Part shown: positions 8,726-18,147 of the stretch, piece after piece | Numbering within the stretch: the first letter of the stretch is position 1 | Layout: every line of letters starts with the position of its first letter | NCBI GenBank assembly: GCA_002688925.1 | Contig: NZEC01000010.1 | Coordinates: 1-39,370, forward strand | DNA from: an archaeon | GTDB taxonomy: Archaea; Nanobdellota; Nanobdellia; Woesearchaeales; GW2011-AR4 | Length of the DNA stretch: 39,370 nt | Direction: 5' to 3' | Program-made: the position numbers and the translations under genes | The notes under the pieces: generated by a model | What the model saw: only the letters and a program-made list of their open reading frames with translations | Databases searched by the model: none | Told to the model about the DNA's origin: nothing

Positions 8726-8935
8726 ATGAAAGTAAAATTCATCGGCAAGGCTAAAATAACAAAGCAGGGGCAGGTGACACTGCCTATTGAGGCAAGGGAA
8801 GACCTGAAGATTGAGTCTGAGAGCGAGCTTTACTGGTATTGTGTTGATGACCATCTGGTTGTTGTCAAGGATTTGGTTAGTGTCGAGGATTTAATCAGCA
8901 AAATAAACAAAGTGAAAAAAAGCAATAAAAAATGA
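8726..8935 (+). CDS. AbrB/MazE/SpoVT-type swapped-hairpin DNA-binding protein
   Basis: KFIGKAKITKQGQVTLPIEAREDLKIESESELYWY matches the AbrB fold pattern; TATA-like 'acatttataaata' upstream. Confidence 0.8.
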   Translation: MKVKFIGKAKITKQGQVTLPIEAREDLKIESESELYWYCVDDHLVVVKDLVSVEDLISKINKVKKSNKK

Positions 8936-9045
8936 AAATTTACATTACGAATTAAAAAAACCATTAACAAAAATTCAATAAAAAATAGAATAATAATAAA
9001 AAATAATTATTAAAAAATAAAACTCAAATAAATAAAAAGAGGTTA

Positions 9046-10914
9046 ATGATGCCGTTTGCAAACACACTTGGGCTTATAGCATTAGCAAGCTTAATCCCGT
9101 TCATAATCCTGTACCTTAGAAAGCCTAGGCCGCAGGACAGGGTCATTCCCTCTTTGATGTTTATACTGCAAAATAAAAAAACGTCGAAGCAGGCTGATTT
9201 TTTGAGAAAATTCCTGACAAATCTGCTCTTTTTTATACAGTTGCTGGCTTTAATAGGATTAAGCATTGCAGTGGCAGAGCCTTATATCACGATACCTTAT
9301 GATGTCTCTCTTGAAAATACCGTGATAATCATTGATGTGAGCGCATCAATGCAGGCATTAGAAGGAAGTTCCAGGTTTGACAATGCAATTAAAGATGCTA
9401 AAAAAGCCTTAAGCGGCAGAAACAGCATAATAATTGCGGAAAATATCCCATTGATAGTTCTGGAAGATGAGGAAAGCGAAACAGCTTCTGATATCTTGGG
9501 AAATTTAAAGCCAAAAGTAACAACAACAAACTTGGGGGATTCTATGCTTTTGGCTAAAGATATACTGCAGGACAGGCCAGGAAGAATTGTTGTGATAAGC
9601 GATTTCAGCAATGTGAATGTTGATGACCTGCTTGTTGTAAAAAGGACATTAAGCTCAGAAGAGGTAGTTGTGAATTTTGTTGATGTATCCAATAATGCTG
9701 AAAATGCAGGGATTATCGGGATGGACGTTGGGAAGCACAGCATAAAGATTTTTGTTAGAAACTTCAATCCAGTACAGAAGCAGATAAGCCTTAAATTGAT
9801 AAAAAATGATGAGGTAATAGCTGAATCCGGAAAAATTAGTGTGCTGCCAAATTCTATAGAGAGTTTTATCTTTGATGACACTCCTACAGGAATAAGCAAA
9901 ATTGAGCTTGAGCCAAAGGATGATTTGGATGTTGATAATATTGCCTATGTAAGCGCTCCTTTAAAGAAAAAAGTGGATGTTTTATTGATAACTAACAGGA
10001 GAAATACAAACCTTGAAAATGCATTATTAGCGTCTAAAGATATAGGGCTTAATGTAGTAAATCCTCCGGTGCTTACTTTGAATACTCATGGAAACAAGAT
10101 AGAGCCTTTTGAGCATGACGTTATTATAACCCATGAGATAAATAATATTGGAAGGAGGGATGGCATTCTTCCCGGGACTTTCAGGGATCTGTCAAGCTAT
10201 GTTAATAATGGGGGAAATTTGATAATTACGGGACAGGATGACCTGAATGAATTTAACAAGGCTGACCTTGAAATTGTAAATTTAAATGAACTGATGCAGG
10301 ATACGAAAAGAGTGTGCGTAGATATCATTAATGAATTCACAAAGCAGTTTGGGAGCGAAAGGTGCTTTTCAACTGTATCGAAATTTTTTGATGCAACTCC
10401 AAAAAAAGAAACAAATGTGATTGCTTCCACAGAAAATATGCCCATTTTGGCAGTTAAAAAGCATTTCAAGGGAAAGATTTTTTATTATGGGATTATTGAT
10501 GAGGCAAGCGACTTCAAGACACTGCCTTCTTATCCAATTTTCTGGAATTCACTGATTAATTTTATGGCAGAGACAGAGGATATAAAAGACTTTAACCTTA
10601 AGACCGGAAAAATCATTACAATAAATGAGCAGCGCGTTAAGACGCCATCTTCTTCCATGAAAACATCAAAGGTGATTTTTGATGAATCCGGAATATATGA
10701 GTTCAATAACAAAAAGTTTGCAGCAAATCTTCTTGATGAAACAGAATCATATGTCACAAAAGAAAGCACGCTTAAAGAAAAGAGCGAGAGCGCTGAAGTC
10801 TTAACAGAACAAAGCACTGAAAGGGATTTTAATCTCAGCAATTTTATCCTTATTGGAGTATTTTTAGTTATGGCTTTTGAGGTATTTTACATAAAAAGAA
10901 GGGGTGATTTATAA
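9046..10914 (+). CDS. BatA-like VWA-domain membrane protein
   Basis: N-terminal LASLIPFIILYLRKPRPQDRVIPSLMFIL, two TM segments, VWA MIDAS VIIIDVSASMQA, C-terminal TM. Confidence 0.8.
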   Translation: MMPFANTLGLIALASLIPFIILYLRKPRPQDRVIPSLMFILQNKKTSKQADFLRKFLTNLLFFIQLLALIGLSIAVAEPYITIPYDVSLENTVIIIDVSASMQALEGSSRFDNAIKDAKKALSGRNSIIIAENIPLIVLEDEESETASDILGNLKPKVTTTNLGDSMLLAKDILQDRPGRIVVISDFSNVNVDDLLVVKRTLSSEEVVVNFVDVSNNAENAGIIGMDVGKHSIKIFVRNFNPVQKQISLKLIKNDEVIAESGKISVLPNSIESFIFDDTPTGISKIELEPKDDLDVDNIAYVSAPLKKKVDVLLITNRRNTNLENALLASKDIGLNVVNPPVLTLNTHGNKIEPFEHDVIITHEINNIGRRDGILPGTFRDLSSYVNNGGNLIITGQDDLNEFNKADLEIVNLNELMQDTKRVCVDIINEFTKQFGSERCFSTVSKFFDATPKKETNVIASTENMPILAVKKHFKGKIFYYGIIDEASDFKTLPSYPIFWNSLINFMAETEDIKDFNLKTGKIITINEQRVKTPSSSMKTSKVIFDESGIYEFNNKKFAANLLDETESYVTKESTLKEKSESAEVLTEQSTERDFNLSNFILIGVFLVMAFEVFYIKRRGDL

Positions 10915-10952
10915 TTGCAATAATACTGCCCGATATAAGCAATGTATTCTGC

Positions 10953-13412
10953 ATGTCAAAATTCTGCTTGAGATATTCTTATGTGGTTTTTTTAATCATA
11001 CTGATTGTTATAATCTTATACTTCTCAATAAGAAAAAATTTCATAAAATTTTTGGATAAAGCTGAGCAGCAAAGCTATGAAAGGGAAAAAAAGAAACAGA
11101 GGCTTATTTTCTTTGGGATAAGGTCTGTGATTTTTGTATTATTATTGATTGCAATAGCTTCTCCGTTTTTGCTTGAAACAAAAACTGTAAAGGGAAATCC
11201 AAGAATCACTATTTTGGTAGATAATTCAACGTCCCTTAATTTATTTGAGTATGGCCTTGAAAAAGAGCTTGTTAAAAAATTAAAAGGCAAGATACCGGTT
11301 ACTGTAAGGCATATTGCTTCCGGCGACAAATCTGCAATAGGAGATGGGATCTTAAACAATATAGGTAGGGATGAGAATGTTCTTGTGATAAGCGACGGGA
11401 ACAGCAATTCCGGGAAGCTTTTAGGAGATATTATGCTGCTTGCATCTTCCTTAAATGCAACAGTAAGCACTTTAGGCATGGAGCCGGTAAGAAGTGATGT
11501 TGGCGTTGAGATTATAGGTCCGGCAGAAGCTATAAGGGATACAGATGAAGTATTTATTGTAAATGTGAATACTGTCGGGGAAAATGTGCCTTATACTCTT
11601 GAGGTGAGGTTTGATGAAGAGATTGTCATTGCAAGAAGCGATGATAAGAGCAAAAGCTTTACATTAAGGAAAAAGCTGCCGGAAGGGTATCATAAAATTA
11701 CTGCAGAACTTTTGAATGTCGGAAGCAATGATTATTTTAAGCAGAACAATAAATATTTTAAGACAGTTAAAGTAGTGCCTAGGCCAAGAGTATTGTTTGT
11801 TTCAGATAAAAGCTCTCCTTTAACAAGTGAATTAGGCAAGATTTATGACTTAACAACTGTAAGTGTAGTTCCAAATGACTTAAGCAGTTACCTAGCAGTT
11901 GTTTTGGATGACCTTCCTGCAAATAAATTTTTGCAGCATATAGACAGGTTAAGCAGCTATGTTTCTGATGGTAATGGATTATTTGTAGTTGGAGGCCAGA
12001 ATTCATATGACCGGGGAGGATATAAGGGAACGTTTATAGAAACTTTATTGCCGGTAAAAACAGGTTCAGGGGAAGAGTCTGAAAAGAGTGATGTGCATGT
12101 TGTCATTATAATTGATGTTTCCGGGACAACAGGAAAAGTTTACAATGCCAATACAGGCCAGTATGAGGTAAGGGGATATGATCTAGTGATAAAGTCCCAG
12201 GCAGTAAGCGTTATTGACAGCCTTGACAAAAAGAACAATGTTGGAGTTGTTGTGATTGGAACAAGGAATCCGACCGGAACTGTTGTAACGCTTGCAGATA
12301 TAGCGCCTTTGAAAGACAAGAAAAAAGGGATTATTGATAAGATCTCAAGAATTGACAGAGATAAAGTAGGGGGGCAGACTGACATTAAAATAGGGATTGA
12401 GAAAGCCAACCGGATGCTGAGAAGTGTTGGGGGAGGGAAAAATATAATTTTGTTGTCTGATGGAAGAGGCATCAACCCTGCTCCACAAGAAGAAGTTAAG
12501 GAAACTATGAGGCAGGCAAACGCAAGGGGTATTAAAGCCTATGTAGCAGGCATCGGTGCGAGTGACGACCAGGATCACTCTTTCCTAGCAGATATAGCAT
12601 CTATAGGTGGAGGAATTTATTTTCCAATTGATGCTTCCAATAAATTAAAGATAATTTTTGGAGAACCTGAAAGCAAGGATGATAAGGAATTTCTCAACAG
12701 GCTTGTTTTATTAGATACTACTCATTTCATAACTTATAACCAGACCTTGGATGTTGTTGTAAGCGGATATAATTATGTGATTCCAAAGCCCTCTGCAAGA
12801 ATGCTTATTACAACAAATAAAAATATACCTATAATGGTTACATGGAGGTTTGGGCTTGGGAGAGTAGTAAGCTTAGCGACTGATGACGGAAGCAAGTGGT
12901 CAGGGGAATTTTTAAGCAAGGAAAATTCAAAAGTGCTGACTAAGGCAATTAACTGGGCTATTGGAGACTTAACAAGAAAAAAGAATTTTGATGTGAAAAT
13001 TAAAGATACTACTCTAGGAAATCCTATGTCTGTAAGTGTTGTGTCTGATAGTCTGCCAAGGCATGAAAAGCTTAGTTTTGTGAAAGCGGATGTCAATCTT
13101 TACAATGCAAAATATAATCCTACTGGTACAGGATTTTATAATTTTTTAGGGGCAGATGCTGCTGTCAATTATAAGGATGAATTCAAGGATCTGGGAGTTA
13201 ATGACGAGTTCATAGAGCTTGTAGAGCAGACTCAAGGGAAGGTCTTTGACAAGGATGATATAGATGGAATATTGGAGTTTGTCAAGGAAAAATCAAAAAG
13301 AATAAAAGTGGATACAACTGAATTTAAGTGGCCGTTTTTAATTGCTGCTTTATTATTGTTTTTGGCTGAGATAGGGTTAAGGAGGGTGTGGGAGAATAAA
13401 GGTTATAGATAA
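10953..13412 (+). CDS. Large VWA/glutamine-amidotransferase-like membrane protein
   Basis: Two N-terminal TMs, ITILVDNSTS, GLFVVGGQNSYDRGGYKGTFIETLLPV (GATase-like), second VWA VVIIIDVSGTTGK with IILLSDGRG, C-terminal TM. True start may lie upstream in the same frame at a non-ATG codon. Confidence 0.75.
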   Translation: MSKFCLRYSYVVFLIILIVIILYFSIRKNFIKFLDKAEQQSYEREKKKQRLIFFGIRSVIFVLLLIAIASPFLLETKTVKGNPRITILVDNSTSLNLFEYGLEKELVKKLKGKIPVTVRHIASGDKSAIGDGILNNIGRDENVLVISDGNSNSGKLLGDIMLLASSLNATVSTLGMEPVRSDVGVEIIGPAEAIRDTDEVFIVNVNTVGENVPYTLEVRFDEEIVIARSDDKSKSFTLRKKLPEGYHKITAELLNVGSNDYFKQNNKYFKTVKVVPRPRVLFVSDKSSPLTSELGKIYDLTTVSVVPNDLSSYLAVVLDDLPANKFLQHIDRLSSYVSDGNGLFVVGGQNSYDRGGYKGTFIETLLPVKTGSGEESEKSDVHVVIIIDVSGTTGKVYNANTGQYEVRGYDLVIKSQAVSVIDSLDKKNNVGVVVIGTRNPTGTVVTLADIAPLKDKKKGIIDKISRIDRDKVGGQTDIKIGIEKANRMLRSVGGGKNIILLSDGRGINPAPQEEVKETMRQANARGIKAYVAGIGASDDQDHSFLADIASIGGGIYFPIDASNKLKIIFGEPESKDDKEFLNRLVLLDTTHFITYNQTLDVVVSGYNYVIPKPSARMLITTNKNIPIMVTWRFGLGRVVSLATDDGSKWSGEFLSKENSKVLTKAINWAIGDLTRKKNFDVKIKDTTLGNPMSVSVVSDSLPRHEKLSFVKADVNLYNAKYNPTGTGFYNFLGADAAVNYKDEFKDLGVNDEFIELVEQTQGKVFDKDDIDGILEFVKEKSKRIKVDTTEFKWPFLIAALLLFLAEIGLRRVWENKGYR

Positions 13413-13640
13413 GAAAATATTAAAAAACAAAGCCAATAAAAAATATCATAAACAAAAAAACAATAAACAAAAATTTCAATATAAAAAATACAATTAAGTA
13501 GTAATAATAAAAATACAAATTATAAATAATAAACAATTATTAGAAATTAAAAGAATAATAAAAAACCAATGAAAGATAATTAATAAAATTAAAAAATAAT
13601 ATAAATAAAAAACACTAAAACAATGGAAGGTTGATTAAAA

Positions 13641-14138
13641 ATGGCATTTATGAAAAGGGATGTGAATATGGGATTATTAATTTTGATAATCGCATCAATA
13701 ATATTGTTCAGCGGGTTTAGTGTTTATTACCAGACCAGTTTCAAGGATGTTTCATTGGAATACCAAGATAAATTAGAGCAGCTGGGCAAAGTGACAAAAG
13801 AATTAACTTCGCAAAAACAGGAGCTGAATGAAACATACAGCTTAAGGGTCAAGGCAGAGGAAGACAGAAAAGTGCTTGACGTTAGATACAAGGATGTGAG
13901 TGATGAGAATGAAAGAATAAATGCGGATAATGCAAATTTGCGCTCAGAGATAAGCAGCACAAAAAACAAATTAGCAGAGAAAATAGCAGAAGTGGCTGCA
14001 ACAAAGGTATTGCTGGCGCAAGTACAAAATAGCCTGGCTGCAGCTAACAGCAAAATAAGCTCATTAAAATCCAAACTGGATGATGTGTGCGATGATTACA
14101 CACCATTAAATGCCGACGTAGAGCATGACAGATGCTGA
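13641..14138 (+). CDS. Membrane-anchored coiled-coil protein
   Basis: N-terminal TM followed by about 110 aa heptad-like coiled coil; Cys near and at the C-terminus. Confidence 0.7.
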   Translation: MAFMKRDVNMGLLILIIASIILFSGFSVYYQTSFKDVSLEYQDKLEQLGKVTKELTSQKQELNETYSLRVKAEEDRKVLDVRYKDVSDENERINADNANLRSEISSTKNKLAEKIAEVAATKVLLAQVQNSLAAANSKISSLKSKLDDVCDDYTPLNADVEHDRC

Positions 14139-14143
14139 TAATG

Positions 14144-14198
14144 AGAAAATTTCATAAATTAGAGAAATAGTGAAATTTTCTGGTGTTGAATCCCAACA
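14144..14198. repeat. Intra-cluster hairpins
   Basis: agaaaatttca (14144-14154)/tgaaattttct (14171-14181) perfect 11-bp IR, followed by tgttg (14184-14188)/caaca (14194-14198). Confidence 0.6.
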
Positions 14199-14213
14199 AT
14201 ATTAATTTACTAA

Positions 14214-14993
14214 ATGAAAAACTTCATTAAGGCTATTAGGGAAATTAACAAAACCTTGAATTTTTTTATTTTTTTTGAGAGCATGCTAAATGCAGCTATA
14301 TTCTTCCTTGTGGTTTATTTTTTGTTGTCTTTAGTAAATTTATATCCTGTACTGGCAGTTATGCCTGCTGCAATATACTTTTTTATAAGGATGTATGTTA
14401 ATCTGAAAATTGATAAAAGGAAAGCTGTCGAGGGGAAATATGAGCCTTTAAAAGAAAAATTAAGGACAGCTGCAGATAATCTCGATAAAGATAATCCTGT
14501 TGTAAATGAGCTGCAGGAAGATGTGATACATGACTTAAAGCATGTTGGGCTGTCTTCTTTTATACAAACAAAAAATCTGTCTTACAAAATCTTGGCTTCA
14601 ATACTCCTTTCCTTTGCAATAGTCTTTGCAACGACATTCAACCTGTATATTGTTGATTTAAACACATTTTTAGGCAATGTCCCTGATATGATAGAAAACA
14701 TAAATCCGCTGGGAAAAAGGTCAAGCAATGTTCTTGGAGAGGTAAATGAAAGCGAGGATATTTACGGGGATAGCAAGCTTGCTGTTCTTGGGGAAAAGCA
14801 GATAGACATAAAGATAAAGCCAGTAAATTATGAGATCAATGTAAGGGAATCAGGGGATGTTGAGCAGAAGCAGTTTGATGAGATTTTTCCAAATGAGGTT
14901 TTTATTGAGCAGTCATCTGCTTTAGAGGAGAAAATACCTGAAGAGGAGCAGGAACTTGTAAAAAGTTATTTTAATAAGCTTGCTAAAGGATAG
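14214..14993 (+). CDS. Integral membrane protein of the MoxR/VWA cluster
   Basis: About 3-4 TM segments in the N-terminal half and an acidic C-terminal tail; sits between VWA genes and moxR. Confidence 0.65.
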   Translation: MKNFIKAIREINKTLNFFIFFESMLNAAIFFLVVYFLLSLVNLYPVLAVMPAAIYFFIRMYVNLKIDKRKAVEGKYEPLKEKLRTAADNLDKDNPVVNELQEDVIHDLKHVGLSSFIQTKNLSYKILASILLSFAIVFATTFNLYIVDLNTFLGNVPDMIENINPLGKRSSNVLGEVNESEDIYGDSKLAVLGEKQIDIKIKPVNYEINVRESGDVEQKQFDEIFPNEVFIEQSSALEEKIPEEEQELVKSYFNKLAKG

Positions 14994-15118
14994 ATTAAAA
15001 TAAACATAATACAATATAAAAACAAACAATTAATAATAAGATTTAAAAACATATAAAAAAATTAATAAATATAAAAGTAAAAGGTAATTGTATAGTGATT
15101 TTTAAAAGAGGTGGATTT

Positions 15119-16054
15119 ATGAAGAATTACAAACATGTTTTTGACGCTGTTTTTAAGGAAATAAACAAGGTTATTGTCGGTCAGAATGATGTTATTGAGC
15201 AGATTTTAGTTTCTATTCTATGCAACAGCAATGCTCTGCTGGAAGGCTATCCTGGCTTGGCTAAAACCCTTGTTGTAAGGACATTAGCTGATTTAATGAA
15301 CCTTAAGTTCAGCAGGATACAAAATACTCCTGACTTAATGCCTTCAGATATAACAGGTACACATATAATTGAGGAAACATCCGGCAAAAGAAACTTTAAA
15401 TTTCAGCCAGGGCCTATATTCGCAAATATTGTTTTAGCAGATGAGATCAACAGGGCAACGCCAAAAACCCAGAGTGCTTTATTAGAAGCAATGCAGGAAA
15501 AGCAGGTTACAGTAGGAAACAGCACGTTTAAGCTTGACCTTCCGTTTTTTGTATTAGCGACGCAAAACCCAATTGAGCAGGAAGGAACCTATGCCCTGCC
15601 TGAGGCGCAAGCTGACAGGTTTTTGCTGAAAATTAAGGTTGGCTATCCTTCTTTTGATGAAGAAAAGGAGATTGTAGGCAGGTTTGCTTCTGTTTCAAAA
15701 GAGACCAAGCTAAAGACATTGCTTAATAAAAACCATTTGCTTAGCCTGCAAAGCCTGACAAGACAGGTTCCTGTCGCAAATGACATAAAAACCAGGGCTA
15801 TCAAACTAATAATGGCTACAAGGACAAACAAGGATGTTATTAGTTATGGTGCTTCTCCAAGAGCATCAATTGGAATTTTGCTTGCGTCAAAAGCACGTGC
15901 ATTAATCAGAGGCAGAAATCATGTGAGCAATGAAGATATTAATGAGATGGCATATCCTATAATGAGGCACAGGGTGATTTTAAATTTTGAGGCAGAGAGG
16001 AAGGGAATGACAACGGATGATGCAATAAAGCATATACTGGATAAGGTTAAGTGA
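15119..16054 (+). CDS. MoxR-family AAA+ ATPase
   Basis: EGYPGLAKTLVVRTLA Walker A, VLADEINRATPKTQSALLEAMQEKQVTV, ATQNPIEQEGTYALPEAQADRF; ATG at 15119 after agaggtgg. Confidence 0.95.
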   Translation: MKNYKHVFDAVFKEINKVIVGQNDVIEQILVSILCNSNALLEGYPGLAKTLVVRTLADLMNLKFSRIQNTPDLMPSDITGTHIIEETSGKRNFKFQPGPIFANIVLADEINRATPKTQSALLEAMQEKQVTVGNSTFKLDLPFFVLATQNPIEQEGTYALPEAQADRFLLKIKVGYPSFDEEKEIVGRFASVSKETKLKTLLNKNHLLSLQSLTRQVPVANDIKTRAIKLIMATRTNKDVISYGASPRASIGILLASKARALIRGRNHVSNEDINEMAYPIMRHRVILNFEAERKGMTTDDAIKHILDKVK

Positions 16055-16238
16055 AAACCATTGAAAAATAAACAATTAAAAATAAAATCAATAAAAAAAT
16101 TCCAATAATTAAAAAAATACATTAAAAATTAAAATAATTCAAATTAAAACTTATTAAAAAAATAAATAATTAAAATTTAATAAAAATCAGTCCAGAATTA
16201 TTATTTTTTAAATTATAACAAAATTAAAATCAAATAAA

Positions 16239-17087
16239 ATGATTAATACTGACTTTCTAAACCAGCTGGACAGGTTTCATCTTGTTGTAAAGAAGAGAGT
16301 TACGTCAAATTACATGGGGCCAAGAAGGTCTATAGCAACTGGGAGGGGGCTTACTTTCAAAGAGCATAGGATGTATGCGCCCGGAGATGATATAAGGCTT
16401 ATTGACTGGAAGGTATTTGCCAGAACAGATGATTTGTATGTGAAGACTTTTGAGGAGGAAAGGAACTTAACTGTCCATGTCATAATGGATGCAAGTGCTT
16501 CAATGGGTTTTGGCAAGCCAATAAATAAATTTGACTATGCCTCTATGCTGGGTGTTGGTTTTGCCTATCTTGCTATGAAGGATAATGAAAAATTTCAATT
16601 CTCTACATTTGCTGAAGGGCTTGATGTGTTCCAGCCGAGAAGAGGAATGTCCCAGCTTGCAAGCATGGTTTATCATCTTAACAATACAAAGACGCAGGGA
16701 CATTCAAAGCTATTGGACGGGATGGTGCAGTACAAGAAAGTCATTGGAAACAGGTCATTGCTTGTGCTGATATCTGATTTTTTATTGGATATTGATGAGG
16801 TTACAGAAGCGCTTTATACTCTTGGAGATCATGAGATAAAAATAGTGCAGGTTCTGGATCCTATTGAAAAAGATTTGAAGTACAGCGGAGACTTTAAATT
16901 AACAGACAGCGAGACAAAAAATAAATTAAGGACTTATATCAGCCCAAGATTAAGGGTGCAGTACCAGCAGATGCTTGATAACCATTCTGCAAAGATAGAA
17001 GAAACGTGCAATAGATTAGGAATGCATTTTCATCTGCTAACAACAGATACTCCTATTTTTGATGCCTTCTATAGGGTTTTAGAATAG
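16239..17087 (+). CDS. DUF58-family protein (VWA-like, MoxR partner)
   Basis: GRGLTFKEHRMYAPGDDIRLIDWKVFARTDDLYVKTFEEERNLTVHVIMDASASM signature. Confidence 0.92.
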   Translation: MINTDFLNQLDRFHLVVKKRVTSNYMGPRRSIATGRGLTFKEHRMYAPGDDIRLIDWKVFARTDDLYVKTFEEERNLTVHVIMDASASMGFGKPINKFDYASMLGVGFAYLAMKDNEKFQFSTFAEGLDVFQPRRGMSQLASMVYHLNNTKTQGHSKLLDGMVQYKKVIGNRSLLVLISDFLLDIDEVTEALYTLGDHEIKIVQVLDPIEKDLKYSGDFKLTDSETKNKLRTYISPRLRVQYQQMLDNHSAKIEETCNRLGMHFHLLTTDTPIFDAFYRVLE

Positions 17088-17134
17088 AAGGCTAGGAACG
17101 AAGTGACTATGCTTTTTACAGAGTTTTAGAATAA
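17061..17134 (+). repeat. Duplicated 3' end of the DUF58 gene (AFYRVLE-stop) with synonymous divergence
   Basis: GCC TTC TAT AGG GTT TTA GAA TAG (17064-17087) vs GCT TTT TAC AGA GTT TTA GAA TAA (17111-17134): 5 differences in 24 nt, all at third positions and silent. Confidence 0.65.
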
Positions 17135-17135
17135 T

Positions 17136-18098
17136 TCACATCCAACCTTTTTTTCTAAAAAATAAATAGGTAAAGATTACAGAAAATGCCATTAAACCCA
17201 AAGCAAAGTAATAGCCAAATTTTTTTCCTAATTCGGTGTGTATTTCCGGCATGAACTGGAAGTTCATTCCATAAATTCCTGAAATCAAGGTCGGTATTAA
17301 AACAAATGAGGCTACAATTGTAAGCGTTTTCATGACCTGGTTTAGGTTGTTGGAGACTGAACTTAAGTAAATGTCCAGAGTTCCTGTCAAAATGTCCCGA
17401 TAAGTTGCTTCTGTATCAATTAATTGTGTTACATCATTATACAAAGTCCTGAACCTTTTGATATTTTTTTTATCTATGTTTGAGATATATTCTTTTTCTA
17501 TAGCCGCTATTACTTCCCGGTTTGCTGTCAGGGCCTTATGGAAAAAAATAAGTGTTTTTTTTACAGACAAAATATTTTGGCAGGTAAGCTGATCAGGATG
17601 CTCAATGACTTTGTCCTCTATCCTGTCTATTTTTTCTTCTAAAGTGTCTAAAATTGAGAAGTATGTGTTGAAAACCTCATCAAGAAGCCTGTAAGTAAAA
17701 AAGCTGATTCCTTTCTCGTAGAGGTTAATTTTTTTTGCTTGTATAAGCTGCTTTATTTTTTGAATAGAGCTTATTTCCTTTAATGTGATTGTAATTACAT
17801 TATTCCTGTTCTTTGAAATAAAAATAGATAAGGGTGTTGTTAAAATTTCATCATGCTCTACCCACGGAACCCTTACAATTATAAGAGAATAATTTTCCAA
17901 ATCAGAAACTTTTGGCCTTTCTTCCCTATCCAGGACTTCCTTTAAATCGCTCAATGGTATTTTTGATTTCTGGGAAAGCTCCTTTAATTCTTTTTCTGTT
18001 GGGTTTATGCAGTCTGCCCAGCATTTAGAAGTGTTGCCTAGATCACTTAAGGACCCTTGGGTTGTACCCTCTTTTTTGAACTTATAAACTTTAATCAT
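17136..18098 (-). CDS. corA: CorA-like Mg2+/divalent cation transporter
   Basis: C-terminal IPTLISGIYGMNFQFMPE (GMN motif) followed by final TM helix. Confidence 0.93.
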   Translation of the reverse strand: MIKVYKFKKEGTTQGSLSDLGNTSKCWADCINPTEKELKELSQKSKIPLSDLKEVLDREERPKVSDLENYSLIIVRVPWVEHDEILTTPLSIFISKNRNNVITITLKEISSIQKIKQLIQAKKINLYEKGISFFTYRLLDEVFNTYFSILDTLEEKIDRIEDKVIEHPDQLTCQNILSVKKTLIFFHKALTANREVIAAIEKEYISNIDKKNIKRFRTLYNDVTQLIDTEATYRDILTGTLDIYLSSVSNNLNQVMKTLTIVASFVLIPTLISGIYGMNFQFMPEIHTELGKKFGYYFALGLMAFSVIFTYLFFRKKGWM

Positions 18099-18147
18099 TA
18101 CAACTTAATTTTGATTTGATGTATATAAATGTTTTGCGGTGGTTTTG

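Noticed and set aside
13413-13640. CRISPR array or tandem repeats in the A-rich spacers
   Set aside because: No regular repeat unit or spacer periodicity, only biased composition.
16500-16703. ORFs on both strands inside the DUF58 gene (also 16585-16770)
   Set aside because: Overlap a clear DUF58 frame and show no recognisable motif.
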